The notes under the pieces were generated by a model, which worked only from the letters and a program-made list of their open reading frames with translations, searched no databases and was not told the origin of the DNA. 64,000 bases of DNA, from the NCBI GenBank assembly GCA_016712595.1, contig JADJQT010000002.1, positions 1,116,001 through 1,180,000 of the forward strand, read 5' to 3'. The stretch is from Rhodospirillales bacterium. Its GTDB lineage: Bacteria; Pseudomonadota; Alphaproteobacteria; Rhodospirillales; Defluviicoccaceae. Shown in pieces: positions 16,791-26,349 of this stretch. The translations under genes were made by a program, and so were the position numbers. Position 1 is the first letter of the stretch. Each line of letters opens with the position of its first letter.

Positions 16791-19700
16791 TCAAGGGGTG
16801 GTGGACTCCGGCGGTTCGTCGGCGATCGTCGACGCTTCAGTGGTAACCCACCCCTCGAACGTCGACAGGATCCAGCGCAGGAAGCCGGGGAAGAGCACGC
16901 TGATCGGATTGACCGAAACGGCCGGCTCGGCCAGCGATCCAGTGACGGAATAACTCGCGGAAAAGACGCCTCCGCCGGATTCGCCTCCGGTCAAAGCACC
17001 GCCGATCAACGGCAGACGGCCAAACGCGGCGTTGACGGCATAGAACGGCACGAGTTCCCCTTGCATGTCGACCGTGTCATTGCCGGTATCGACGTTCCCG
17101 GAAGCGGTGATGCCAAGTGCCGCGCCGAACGCCTTGGCGTCGGTGATATCAATGGCGCGCGCGCGCGCCTGGAACGGCATATCGAAGGTCGAAAAGTGAA
17201 TGCCCCGGCCGGTCAGTGCATCACGAATGCCGGTCAATGCGAGCACGCCCAGCAGTCGGGCGAGGACGGGCATGTTCACCAGATAGAAGTCGGTTACGCG
17301 CAGCCGGCCCTTCAGCGGGTGATCCGCCTGGCTGTCATCGAACCTGCCCTTGGCGTCGAGCCGGCCGCCGGTCATGTCGGAAAACAGGCCAAACGCACGC
17401 AGCGCCGCTCCGGCGTTCTCGGCGTTGACGGTGAGCAGGCGGCCCTCGCCATCGGTCGGCGTGATTGACAGGGCGAGTGGATTGGCATCGGCGAGTGAAC
17501 CCTCGAGCTGGACCGGGCTCCACTTGCCGTCTTGATGGATGACGGTCGCCTTCACGGCGAGAATTGGATCGTTGTCATCGAACCATACGCGGTCGAGATC
17601 GGCGGTCAGCACGAGACCGGGCCAAACGCGCGCGCCCGCCGCTTCATCATCGCTGCTCTTCGCTTCGACGTCGATCAGCGGACCCAGATCGATGCTGGCG
17701 CCGCTCACGGTCACCTCCCAGCCGTCGCCCTCGAGGCGGCCGATCGTCCCGGTGGCGTTCGTTCGGCCGGCGATGAGGTGTGAGATATCGATGCGATCGA
17801 TATTGTTGTCGGCATCGAACCGCAACACGCCGCTGACATCGAGGCCGGGTGCCAGGATCGTCAGGCGCGGGACGGCGGCGATGCGATCCGCCGTCGTCTC
17901 GATATTGGCCGTGACCGTGCCCATGGGGCCCGCGGCCTTGCTCCAGCCGAGCTCGGGTATCGCAACCGCGGCGCGACTTGCGTCGATCGTTGTATCGATG
18001 TGTCCGTCGCCGCCGCGCGAGATCACCAGCACGGCCTTGCCGGCGAGTGCGCCGTCAAGAAGATACTCGCTGAGTTTAGTGGCCTTAGGGACGCTCTTGC
18101 GCAGACGCTCGACCGGAACCTCGGGTGCCTCGACCTCCAGGCGCGACTGCGGCTCTGCGTCATCGACAAACGATTGGCTCAGCGCGAATTTCGTCTCGAT
18201 GTCCGCGACAGCCAGGTGACCGGTGGCTGTCATCCCGTCGCCGTTGATGTCGAGATGGCCGTTGCCGTGGCTGAGATCGACGCGTGGCTTGAACCCGGGG
18301 ATGATATCGGTCACGCCGAGATCACGCAGGTCGGCGGTCGCCTGGATGTCGATCTGATCCGCGTCGAGATCGGCGAGCAACGGGAACGCCAGCCGGACCC
18401 GCGCCGACGTCTCGCCGGATGTCTGATCGGGCCTGATGCCGATTTTCTGGGGATAGGCGAGGGGTTCGTGGGCGATCAATTGCATCGCGTCGCGCACCGG
18501 CCCGTCGACGACGATGTCAATATCGATGCTGGACACGTCGCGATCGATGTCCGGGAAGACAATCGTGCCTTGGCGCACGGCCAGTCCGTCGGCGCGTCCC
18601 CCGGTCACGGCGATGCGCAGGCTGTTCAAATCGGCCCGCGCTGTTCCCCTGGCGTCGCGAACCGGCGGCATCGGTGGAAGATAGTCGACCGTGAGGCGCT
18701 CGATGCCGAATTGGGCGTCAAGGGCGGCGATCTGCGTCGCTCCGTCGCGGGCGACGAGGTCGATACGGGCGCGGGCCTCCGGCACGAATCCGTCACGCAG
18801 GTGTTCAATGCACCATTCATAAGCGCCGGAGGCCAGTTTCGGCGGCCAGTAGCGGCGAAAGTCGGCGACCTTGACCGCGCTCATACGCAAAGCAACGGTC
18901 CCTGCCGGCACCGCGTCAAGACCATCGATCGACGCTGTTGCCGTCAACTTCTGGCCCGCGAGATCGAGATCAAGATGGCCGTCGCGAAGCGACGCGGAGG
19001 CGTACGTTCCCGATGCGGTGAGGCTCGCCAGGGGCAGGTGAAAATCCACCGGTTCCGGAAGGTATATCTGTGTTCGCGGCGAAAAATTGATGCTCGCGCT
19101 TTGCACGTCGATACCAGCGGCCGCGCCCGACATTGAGGCACGCAGCGCGAGGCTGCTTACCGCAAGCCGCTGCGCGGCGGCGATGGGAAGGTGCATCGCG
19201 CCAAGAACTTCGGCATCGAGTGAGAGGAAACCGGTGCCGCCGGAGATCGCCGCGACGATGGTATCGAGGTTACCGTCGTCGGCGACGGTAAAGGTCATGC
19301 GTCCTTGCAGGGGCACGTCAAGGGCGGCGAGTGGCGCCAGTTCGGGCAAAAGGCTGGCAAATGCCGCCGGTCGCAATCTTGCAACCGTGAGCGTTCCATC
19401 GGTTTCGTTCCTGTCGGCGGCGGTTTCCAGACCGAGGGTGATCGTCGCGGTTTCTCCATCGTGAGCAAGCGCCGCATCGGCGGTGCCGACCAGCGCGTCA
19501 CCGTTACGGACGAACCGTGCTTCGCCGATTCGGGTCGACCAGGACGTACCCGGCTTCGCGTTTGCCGCTGGTGGATCTTTCTGCGCGATGCTCACATCGC
19601 TCAGTTTTGCATCGAGCAGATAGCTCAAGGGGCGGGTGGGTGTCGGTTGTGAGCGCAGCCCTGCCAATACCGCGGCGATCGTATCGCCCTCTCTCGGCTC

Positions 19701-20135
19701 CCCTTCCACAATTGCGGGTGAAGGTGCGGACGAGGGGACCGGCAGACGTGCGATCTCACCGCCGGGAAGAATAAGCCGCACGGTTTCGGCTTCGATCGAG
19801 GTCGGCGCCAGAACCCGATGCGTCATCGCCTGCGGACTGAACGCGACGGCAAGCGCGCCGATGTGCGCGATCGAAGCGCCGGTGTCGTCAAAGGCTTCGA
19901 CGTTGGCGAGGCGCACGAGCAGCCCTTGTCGCCAGTCCCGCCATAAGACGCCGGCATCGCCCACGGAGAAGCGCCACGGCGTTGCCGTATCGAGCGCGTG
20001 CTCAATGAGCGGTGTGGCAAACTGCAAGGCTACCGGCCCGGCGGCGAGGCGCGCAGCGGCAAGCGCCAGCAGCACGACCATAAGGACGAGCGCGCCCGCG
20101 AAGAGACGGACGAAACCGTGGAGCGTGCGCGCCAT
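16791..20135 (-). CDS. AsmA/YhdP-like envelope protein
   Basis: A 1114-residue protein with one N-terminal membrane anchor (LFAGALVLMVVLLALAAARL) and a long periplasmic body of short beta-rich repeats, ending in an AsmA-C-like domain (GRLRVTDFYLVNMPVLARLL, then INPISVLFPGFLRWIL-type sequence). This is the DUF3971/YhdP organisation, whose E. coli relatives (YhdP, TamB, YdbH) move phospholipids between inner and outer membranes. Function here follows from family membership. The ATG at 20135 is preceded by AGGAACC. It is divergent from glnE across about 300 bases. Confidence 0.85.
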   Translation of the reverse strand: MARTLHGFVRLFAGALVLMVVLLALAAARLAAGPVALQFATPLIEHALDTATPWRFSVGDAGVLWRDWRQGLLVRLANVEAFDDTGASIAHIGALAVAFSPQAMTHRVLAPTSIEAETVRLILPGGEIARLPVPSSAPSPAIVEGEPREGDTIAAVLAGLRSQPTPTRPLSYLLDAKLSDVSIAQKDPPAANAKPGTSWSTRIGEARFVRNGDALVGTADAALAHDGETATITLGLETAADRNETDGTLTVARLRPAAFASLLPELAPLAALDVPLQGRMTFTVADDGNLDTIVAAISGGTGFLSLDAEVLGAMHLPIAAAQRLAVSSLALRASMSGAAAGIDVQSASINFSPRTQIYLPEPVDFHLPLASLTASGTYASASLRDGHLDLDLAGQKLTATASIDGLDAVPAGTVALRMSAVKVADFRRYWPPKLASGAYEWCIEHLRDGFVPEARARIDLVARDGATQIAALDAQFGIERLTVDYLPPMPPVRDARGTARADLNSLRIAVTGGRADGLAVRQGTIVFPDIDRDVSSIDIDIVVDGPVRDAMQLIAHEPLAYPQKIGIRPDQTSGETSARVRLAFPLLADLDADQIDIQATADLRDLGVTDIIPGFKPRVDLSHGNGHLDINGDGMTATGHLAVADIETKFALSQSFVDDAEPQSRLEVEAPEVPVERLRKSVPKATKLSEYLLDGALAGKAVLVISRGGDGHIDTTIDASRAAVAIPELGWSKAAGPMGTVTANIETTADRIAAVPRLTILAPGLDVSGVLRFDADNNIDRIDISHLIAGRTNATGTIGRLEGDGWEVTVSGASIDLGPLIDVEAKSSDDEAAGARVWPGLVLTADLDRVWFDDNDPILAVKATVIHQDGKWSPVQLEGSLADANPLALSITPTDGEGRLLTVNAENAGAALRAFGLFSDMTGGRLDAKGRFDDSQADHPLKGRLRVTDFYLVNMPVLARLLGVLALTGIRDALTGRGIHFSTFDMPFQARARAIDITDAKAFGAALGITASGNVDTGNDTVDMQGELVPFYAVNAAFGRLPLIGGALTGGESGGGVFSASYSVTGSLAEPAVSVNPISVLFPGFLRWILSTFEGWVTTEASTIADEPPESTTP

Positions 20136-20431
20136 TCCCGGTGGTTCCTGTTGGTGACTGTTCCGGCGCCCATTTTAACTGAACGGGCGAAACCGATCTG
20201 TGCGTAGCAATGTTGCGCGAGTTTGCGTCAAAGCACGACACTTGAACAATGGCGAAGGTTTGCGGTCCGCGTGCGGGCGGCGATGCGCAACGCCCGCATT
20301 GACCATCCCTGCCTCGCGGCGCACGCTTGCGATCGCTCCGCGCATCCGTGCGGGCGAAGTGAAACAACAGTGTGCCGGGGCCGGTGCTGCGCCTTCGGCG
20401 GGACCCAGCGTTTGAACTGAACTGCAATCGA
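20136..20431. other. intergenic region between divergent yhdP-like and glnE genes
   Basis: About 296 bases. I see no RNA gene, no hairpin terminator and no convincing promoter pair. Overlapping open frames here continue from neighbouring genes' shadows. It presumably holds both divergent promoters. Confidence 0.5.
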
Positions 20432-23400
20432 ATGCCCTCGTCTGCTGATTGTCTTTCCCTTGCACCCGTTTTGATCGGCGCCCGCTCGCCGGCTGCGGCC
20501 GACCACGACCGTCTGAGAGTCGGGGTGGAGCGCTGGCAGGCGGCGGTAGCGGCACTCGACGCGGCGCCGTTGAGCGCGGCTGCAGACCTGCTGCAGGCGG
20601 ACCCTGCCGCTGGGCGGCTGTTCGCCGGCGTGTTCGGCAACAGTCCGTTTTTGTCGCTGATCGCCGAGCGCGAGCCGGCGTTTTTCCTGCAGCTCCTGCG
20701 CTGCGGACCGGACGCGGCGGTCCCGACGATCCTGGAAGCGGTCGCCGTGGCGCGGCAACGGGGACTCGACGGCGTCGATCCAGCCCCGGAGCTTCGCCGC
20801 TGCAAGCGACGGATCGCGCTCGCGGTCGGCATCGCCGATATCGCCGGGATCTGGTCGGTCGAGCAGGTGACCGAGGCCCTGTCCGTCTTTGCTGAGGCCG
20901 CTCTCGACGCGGCGCTCTCGTTCCTGCTGATCGAGGCGGCAGGACGCGGCGCCATTGTCCTTGCCGACGCGACCGAGCCGCTGCGTGCGTGCGGTCTCGT
21001 CATCCTCGGCATGGGCAAGCTGGGGGCGGGCGAACTGAACTATTCGAGCGATATCGATCTTGTCGTCTTTTACGACCCGCACCGCTTTCAGACGCCCAAC
21101 GCCGATAACCGCCAGCGGGAGGCGGCGCGACTGACTCGCGGCCTGGTGCGCGAAATGGCCGAACGGACGACCGACGGCTACGTTTTTCGTACCGATCTGC
21201 GCCTGCGTCCCGACCCGGGAGCGACCCCCGTCGCCATATCGATTGTCGCTGCTGAAGAGTATTACGAAACGCTCGGACAGAACTGGGAGCGCGCTGCAAT
21301 GATCAAGGCGCGCCCTGTGGGCGGAGATCGCACGGCGGGGGAAGATTTCGTTCAGAAACTGCGGCCGTTTATCTGGCGGAAGCATCTCGACTTCGCGGCG
21401 ATTCAGGATATTCATTCGATCAAGCGCCAGATCAACGCCCATCGTGGCGGCGCACGCATCGCCATTTACGGCCACAACGTCAAACTCGGTCGCGGCGGTA
21501 TCCGCGAGATCGAGTTCTTCGCCCAGACGCAACAGCTCATCTGGGGCGGCCGTCTGCCCGCCGTGCGGGTTCGTGGTACGGTGGCCGCGCTGACGGCACT
21601 GGCGCGCGCCGGCAAGATCAGCGTTGCGGTCGCCGACGATCTGACCCGGGCCTACCGCTTCTTGCGCCGGGTCGAGCACCGCTTGCAAATGATCGACGAT
21701 TCGCAGACCCACACGCTGCCGGTCGATGCGGAGCGATTTGCCGCGCTCGCCACGTTTCTGGGTTATGGCGATGCGGATAAATTCAAGGCCGAGTTACTGG
21801 CGACGCTGCGCTGCGTCGAAGGACATTATGCCGAGTTGTTCGAGGACGCTCCGGCGCTGGCGCTGGCGGGCGACATCGGCGGCAATCTGGTATTCACCGG
21901 CGCGGATGCCGATCCGGAAACGCTGGTAACTCTCGAAGGACTCGGCTTCGCCGATTCCAAGGTGGTGGATTCGGCGGTGCGGGCCTGGCATCACGGCCGC
22001 TGCCGGGCGATGCGCAGCACGCGGGCGCGCGAGTTGCTCACCGAACTGACGCCGCACCTTTTGAAGGCCCTGGCAGAAAAGCCTGATCCGGATGCCGCCT
22101 TTCGCGCTTTCGATCGCTTTCTGACCGGCCTGCCCGCGGGTATTCAGCTATTCTCGATGTTTCACGCCAATCCCCCGCTGCTGGGACTTGTCACCGACAT
22201 CCTGGGTGTCGCTCCAGCGCTTGCCGATTATCTGGCCCGCTGGCCGGGAGTGCTGGAGAGCGTGCTTTCGGCGCCCGATTTCTTTGCTTCGCCGCCGCCG
22301 CTCGACGCCTTGCTCGACGAACTCGCTCACCTGCTCGAACAGGGCCTTTGTGCCGAGGAGCGACTCGACATCAGCCGCCGATGGGCGAACGATCGGCGCT
22401 TTCAGATCGGCGTTCAGTCGTTGAAGGGGATGATCGACACGCCTGCGGCGATGGCCGCCTGGTCATCGGTCGCCGAGGTGTCGCTGCGGGGCCTCTTGCC
22501 TCACGTCGAGGCAGATTTTGCCCGCGCGCACGGTCGCATCGCCGGATGCGACATAGCGGTCGTCGGCATGGGTAAGCTCGGCGGCCGGGAAATGACCACG
22601 ACCTCCGACCTCGACCTGATTTTGATCTATTCGACCTCGGAGGTGGTCGCCGTATCCAGTGGCGAACAGCCGCTCGCCGCATCCCAGTATTTCGCGCGAC
22701 TGAGCCAGCGGTTGATCAGCGCGATCAGTGCACCCACCGCCGCCGGACGGCTCTACGAGGTCGACATGCGCCTTCGCCCCTCGGGCAAGGCGGGGCCGAT
22801 CGCCGTGAGCGCGACGACCTTCGCCCGCTACCAGCAGGAAGAGGCATGGGTGTGGGAGCAGATGGCGCTGACCCGTGCCCGCGTCGTCGCCGGTCCTTCG
22901 GTGCTGGCGAACGAGATCGAGGCCGTAATCCGCGCCGTGCTGACCCGCCCGCGCGATGCGACGCTCCTTGTCGTCGAGGTCGCCGACATGCGGGCGCGGA
23001 TGGCCGAAGAGCACCGCCCCCAGTCGAACTGGGACGTCAAGCACCTGCGTGGCGGTCTCGTCGACATCGAATTCATTGCCCAGTATCTGCAGCTTCTCCA
23101 TGCTTGGCGGGTACCGGAGATCTTGTCGACGAATACGCACGATGCGCTGATGCGGCTGCGGACGGCCGGCCTGCTCGACGAGCCGGACGCGGTCGACCTC
23201 CTCGATGCCCTCAGCCTGTGGCAAGCGGTGCAGTCGCGGGTGCGGTTGAATATCGGCGAGCAGATCCGCGCGGTGCGAACCGAAGCGCCGAGAGCCTTGC
23301 GGCTCGCCGTCGAAGGCATTGCCGGTCTCGATTTCGATCGCTTGGTTGAGCGGATGGAAACGTCGGCGCGTCGCGTCCATGATGTTTTCCGGCGCCTCAT

Positions 23401-24076
23401 CGACGCGCCCGCGGAGCAGGCACGTGCCCGGATCGCAGCGCGCGAGGCCGACCAGCATGGCTCGCGGCCATCCGTTGCCGCAATCGCCACGCCGTCGCCG
23501 CTACCGCCCGCCCACCCGCCGCTACTGCCCGCCAGGACGCGCCGGCCGGTCATCCCGGTGGCGAAGCGCACTCACGAAGGAGGATCAATGAGCGTTGATG
23601 TTGGTGATCTTGTGCCGGACTTCGCCCTGCCGACGGACGACGGCGGCATCGTGACCGCCGCCGGCCTGCGGGGGCGGATCTGCGTGCTCTATTTTTATCC
23701 CCGCGATGACACTCCCGGTTGCACAACGGAGGCCAAGGCGTTTCGCGACGCTATCTTTGCGTTCGCCGCGGTTGAGGTGACGGTGATCGGCATATCCGCC
23801 GACGGGATCGACAGCCATCGGAAGTTCAAGAACAAGCATGAGCTGACATTTACGCTTGCCTCCGATAGCGAAAAGGCGCTTGCCCAGGCTCTGGGGGTGT
23901 GGGTGGAAAAAAGCATGTACGGGCGGAAGTACGTGGGCATGGAGCGGGCGACCTTCCTCATCGATGGCGCCGGCGTCATCCGCATGATCTGGCACAAGGT
24001 GAAGGTCAAAGGTCACGTCGACGCGGTACTGCAGGCGGCGCGCGCCCTCGCCGGCGAGGACGCGCCGCCGGCATGA
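20432..24076 (+). CDS. glnE: GlnE adenylyltransferase reading in frame into a Bcp-type peroxiredoxin
   Basis: The first 1000 residues or so are bifunctional glutamine synthetase adenylyltransferase/deadenylylase, controlling GlnA by AMP addition in response to PII. Two nucleotidyltransferase domains are visible: GMGKLGAGELNYSSDIDLV near residue 193 and GMGKLGGREMTTTSDLDLI near residue 711. Each is followed by the family's helical GlnE/GlnD region. There is no stop codon after GlnE. A Pro/Ala-rich linker (about residues 1018-1052) leads into a complete peroxiredoxin at residue 1053. A GTG at 20372 would add 20 residues. Whether the fusion is translated through, or the second domain mainly starts internally, is not settled by sequence. 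Confidence 0.93.
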   Translation: MPSSADCLSLAPVLIGARSPAAADHDRLRVGVERWQAAVAALDAAPLSAAADLLQADPAAGRLFAGVFGNSPFLSLIAEREPAFFLQLLRCGPDAAVPTILEAVAVARQRGLDGVDPAPELRRCKRRIALAVGIADIAGIWSVEQVTEALSVFAEAALDAALSFLLIEAAGRGAIVLADATEPLRACGLVILGMGKLGAGELNYSSDIDLVVFYDPHRFQTPNADNRQREAARLTRGLVREMAERTTDGYVFRTDLRLRPDPGATPVAISIVAAEEYYETLGQNWERAAMIKARPVGGDRTAGEDFVQKLRPFIWRKHLDFAAIQDIHSIKRQINAHRGGARIAIYGHNVKLGRGGIREIEFFAQTQQLIWGGRLPAVRVRGTVAALTALARAGKISVAVADDLTRAYRFLRRVEHRLQMIDDSQTHTLPVDAERFAALATFLGYGDADKFKAELLATLRCVEGHYAELFEDAPALALAGDIGGNLVFTGADADPETLVTLEGLGFADSKVVDSAVRAWHHGRCRAMRSTRARELLTELTPHLLKALAEKPDPDAAFRAFDRFLTGLPAGIQLFSMFHANPPLLGLVTDILGVAPALADYLARWPGVLESVLSAPDFFASPPPLDALLDELAHLLEQGLCAEERLDISRRWANDRRFQIGVQSLKGMIDTPAAMAAWSSVAEVSLRGLLPHVEADFARAHGRIAGCDIAVVGMGKLGGREMTTTSDLDLILIYSTSEVVAVSSGEQPLAASQYFARLSQRLISAISAPTAAGRLYEVDMRLRPSGKAGPIAVSATTFARYQQEEAWVWEQMALTRARVVAGPSVLANEIEAVIRAVLTRPRDATLLVVEVADMRARMAEEHRPQSNWDVKHLRGGLVDIEFIAQYLQLLHAWRVPEILSTNTHDALMRLRTAGLLDEPDAVDLLDALSLWQAVQSRVRLNIGEQIRAVRTEAPRALRLAVEGIAGLDFDRLVERMETSARRVHDVFRRLIDAPAEQARARIAAREADQHGSRPSVAAIATPSPLPPAHPPLLPARTRRPVIPVAKRTHEGGSMSVDVGDLVPDFALPTDDGGIVTAAGLRGRICVLYFYPRDDTPGCTTEAKAFRDAIFAFAAVEVTVIGISADGIDSHRKFKNKHELTFTLASDSEKALAQALGVWVEKSMYGRKYVGMERATFLIDGAGVIRMIWHKVKVKGHVDAVLQAARALAGEDAPPA
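23588..24076 (+). CDS. bcp: Bcp/PrxQ-type peroxiredoxin (internal start in the glnE frame)
   Basis: Thioredoxin-fold peroxidase of 162 residues reducing hydroperoxides. The peroxidatic cysteine is Cys45 in PRDDTPGCTTEA. The resolving cysteine found five residues later in E. coli Bcp is replaced by Lys50, so another thiol must resolve it. A strong ribosome site (AAGGAGGATCA) immediately precedes the ATG at 23588, and the N-terminus MSVDVGDLVPDFALP is exactly where free-standing Bcp proteins begin. It therefore probably has its own translation start, even though it lies in frame with glnE. Confidence 0.9.
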   Translation: MSVDVGDLVPDFALPTDDGGIVTAAGLRGRICVLYFYPRDDTPGCTTEAKAFRDAIFAFAAVEVTVIGISADGIDSHRKFKNKHELTFTLASDSEKALAQALGVWVEKSMYGRKYVGMERATFLIDGAGVIRMIWHKVKVKGHVDAVLQAARALAGEDAPPA

Positions 24077-24262
24077 CCAGCGGTGGCGATGGCGGTCGGC
24101 GGGCCGGTCTGTATGTGATGCATTCCCATCATGTCCGGTAACCGCGTTGAGCGTCGCGATCTGTTCTGATACGCAAGAAGCGGTGGCGGACGATCGAGAA
24201 GCCGCGCCTCCGGGGATATACGCAGCCAACAAAGGCTGCCATTTCACGCATAGGAGAATTCA

Positions 24263-24724
24263 ATGAGTGATCGCGACATCGATAAGTCCGCCGTTCTCGG
24301 CGTCCTCAACAAAATCCTCGAGGCTGAACTCGCGGGCGTCGTCCGCTACACGCATTATTCGTTGATGGTATACGGCTACGGCCGCATCCCGATCGTCGGA
24401 TGGCTGCGCGGACAGGCGAGTGAATCGTTGCTGCATGCCCAGGAAGCGGGCGAATACATCACCGCGCTCGGCGGTCACCCCTCACTCGGCATCGGCAAAC
24501 TGCTGGAAAGCGAGAAACACGACATCGGCGATATTCTGCGCGAATCGCTGGCGCACGAGCACAGCGCGCTCGATCAGTACAAGGCGTTGCTGTCCCTTGT
24601 CGCGGACCAGGATGTCATGCTTGAGGAATATGCCCGCCAGATGATCGCCGCCGAAAGCAAGCACATCAGCGAGGTCGACAAGATGCTGCGGGCTCCTGGC
24701 GACTTGCAACCGTTCGGCGCTTGA
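24263..24724 (+). CDS. ferritin-like (bacterioferritin-family) protein
   Basis: A 153-residue four-helix ferritin-like protein. Candidate metal ligands lie in AELAGVVRY (helix A), SESLLHAQEAGE (helix B), LAHEHSALDQY (helix C) and AAESKHISEVD (helix D, with ExxH). The helix B site is ESxxHA rather than the ExxH of E. coli Bfr. I recall this as normal for a distinct small alphaproteobacterial group usually labelled bacterioferritin. AGGAGA lies five bases before the ATG. An iron storage or iron/peroxide detoxification role next to a peroxiredoxin is plausible but inferred. Confidence 0.85.
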   Translation: MSDRDIDKSAVLGVLNKILEAELAGVVRYTHYSLMVYGYGRIPIVGWLRGQASESLLHAQEAGEYITALGGHPSLGIGKLLESEKHDIGDILRESLAHEHSALDQYKALLSLVADQDVMLEEYARQMIAAESKHISEVDKMLRAPGDLQPFGA

Positions 24725-24829
24725 GGCAGCCGGCCACCGGAGGCGCAAGGCTCCGTTAACCGTCGTTCCGTTAGTCTCGCAGGCTATGAGGCAAGTATCG
24801 GCCTCTGCGGTCGAATGGAACGGCGGTCA

Positions 24830-25330
24830 ATGGCGCACAGCAGGAAGCCGGCGGCGGACGGTGAAGCGAAGAAGCCCGGCAAGGGCTTGCTCGCGCGTGT
24901 CCTGCAGCCCATCGCCATCGCCGCCGCCGCGCTCGTCTTTTCGGTCGCGCTGCTAGCCACCTCGCTGCTGGTCGTGAGCGATCATTCCGACGGCGCGGCA
25001 CAGGGGGTCTCGTTACCGGTAGCGGGGCCGATCATCCAGCAGGAACTGCCCGAATTCGTCGCCGATCTCGACGCTTCGGGCGCCCGCTCGCACTATCTGC
25101 AGATCGCCATCGTCGTCGAGCTGCCGCAGGAGGCGGTCAGCCGGCTGAAAGAAGAGCAGGCGCAGATCCTGTCCGAGGTGCAGTCCTACCTGCGTGACCT
25201 CAATCGCCGCGATCTTTTCGGTTCCGCCGGTATCGAGCGCGTGCGCGTCGATGTGCGCGCGATTGTCGACCGCCACATCGCTCCGACGCGGACCCGGGAC
25301 GTCTACTTCACCAAGTTCCTCGTCGATTGA
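24830..25330 (+). CDS. FliL-like single-pass membrane protein
   Basis: About 166 residues with one membrane helix (about residues 27-50, PIAIAAAALVFSVALLATSL) and a C-terminal domain resembling the flagellar basal-body protein FliL: QIAIVVELPQEAV, then a helix LSEVQSYLRDLNRRDL and the closing VDRHIAPTRTRDVYFTKFLVD. FliL proteins are stomatin-like partners of the flagellar stator. No other flagellar gene is within the window, so this may be an orphan or a non-flagellar relative. ATG 24815 and 24830 are both in frame; neither has a strong ribosome site. Confidence 0.7.
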   Translation: MAHSRKPAADGEAKKPGKGLLARVLQPIAIAAAALVFSVALLATSLLVVSDHSDGAAQGVSLPVAGPIIQQELPEFVADLDASGARSHYLQIAIVVELPQEAVSRLKEEQAQILSEVQSYLRDLNRRDLFGSAGIERVRVDVRAIVDRHIAPTRTRDVYFTKFLVD

Positions 25331-25394
25331 CCTGATCCCCCGGCTGCGTACCGACGGGCCGCGTGCCGAAGCGCTTCGCGCGGTCCGCACGGGG

Positions 25395-26204
25395 TCAGCC
25401 GTCGCCGCGCGGCTCGGGCGCCGGAAACAGCTGCAATGTCTTGCCGGTCAGATCGTAGGCGAGCAACCCGACCCACTCATGAAGCGCAAGATCGAGGTTC
25501 TCGTTGCCCTCGCCGATGTCGAAGGAAAAGCGGCTCTCGCCGATCGGCGTGCGGTAGTCGACCGGCAACGGGACGACCGGCCAGCCGAGGGCCTGGAAGA
25601 CGCCGACGCTGCGCGGCAGATGGAAGGCGGAGGTGAGCAGCAGCCATGTCTCGCCAGCGGCCGGTTGAACCAGTGCCTCGCTGAACAGCACGTTCTCAAA
25701 GGTATTGCGCGCGCGCCGTTCGTAGCGGATGCGCTTCGGATCGATCCCTTGCGCTTCGAAAAAGCGTTGTGCGATGTCTGCTTCGCTGGGGCCCTCCGGC
25801 GCGAGGCTGTTGGAAAATCCGCTGAAGACGATCTGCATGTCGGGGAATCGATGGGCGAGTTCGACCGACTTGGTCATCCGTTCCGCCCGGTCGTTGAGTG
25901 GTGCCGTGTCGCGCGTCTCGGCGACAACGCCGGTCTCGACCGCGCCACCGAGGACGATAACGCCGGTGGGATTCAGCGTCTCGATCATCGGCGGCGCGAA
26001 GCGGTCTTCCAGCGGGCGCATGACTGCATCGGACACGGGAGACGCGCCGATCAGAAGCAGCAGGACCACGGCTGCGATGATCCCCGCGCTTCGCAGCCGC
26101 CCCGCCCCGCACCATCCTGCGATCAACGAGCCCAACAGTAGCGCGAGTACGATGTGCAACGGATGGGCGATGAACTCAAACACTTTGGAAAGAACGAAGA
26201 ACAT
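25395..26204 (-). CDS. YdcF/ElyC-type DUF218 membrane protein
   Basis: 269 residues with two N-terminal membrane helices, then a DUF218 (YdcF-like) domain: GVIVLGGAVETG, IVFSGFSNSLAPEGPSEADI, ERRARNTFENVLFS and LLTSAFHLPRSVGVFQALGW. This layout matches ElyC (YcbC), linked in E. coli to envelope integrity through lipid-carrier-dependent polysaccharide synthesis. Biochemical activity is not established for the family. It is convergent with the FliL-like gene. Confidence 0.85.
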   Translation of the reverse strand: MFFVLSKVFEFIAHPLHIVLALLLGSLIAGWCGAGRLRSAGIIAAVVLLLLIGASPVSDAVMRPLEDRFAPPMIETLNPTGVIVLGGAVETGVVAETRDTAPLNDRAERMTKSVELAHRFPDMQIVFSGFSNSLAPEGPSEADIAQRFFEAQGIDPKRIRYERRARNTFENVLFSEALVQPAAGETWLLLTSAFHLPRSVGVFQALGWPVVPLPVDYRTPIGESRFSFDIGEGNENLDLALHEWVGLLAYDLTGKTLQLFPAPEPRGDG

Positions 26205-26349
26205 GCGCGGTCAACTCCGCCGGTCTAGGCACCAGGGGTGGAAGTGTTGATCAAGAAAACGGTGGAATTGATAAACAGGGGGACGCAAAGTTGGACGCTG
26301 GGTCGTCGGCACGCCTGCCGACGCTACTCCGCGCTGGAGAAAACCGATC

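Noticed and set aside
20228..21712. 494-codon minus-strand frame opposite glnE
   Set aside because: Shadow frame; the plus strand encodes the first GlnE nucleotidyltransferase domain.
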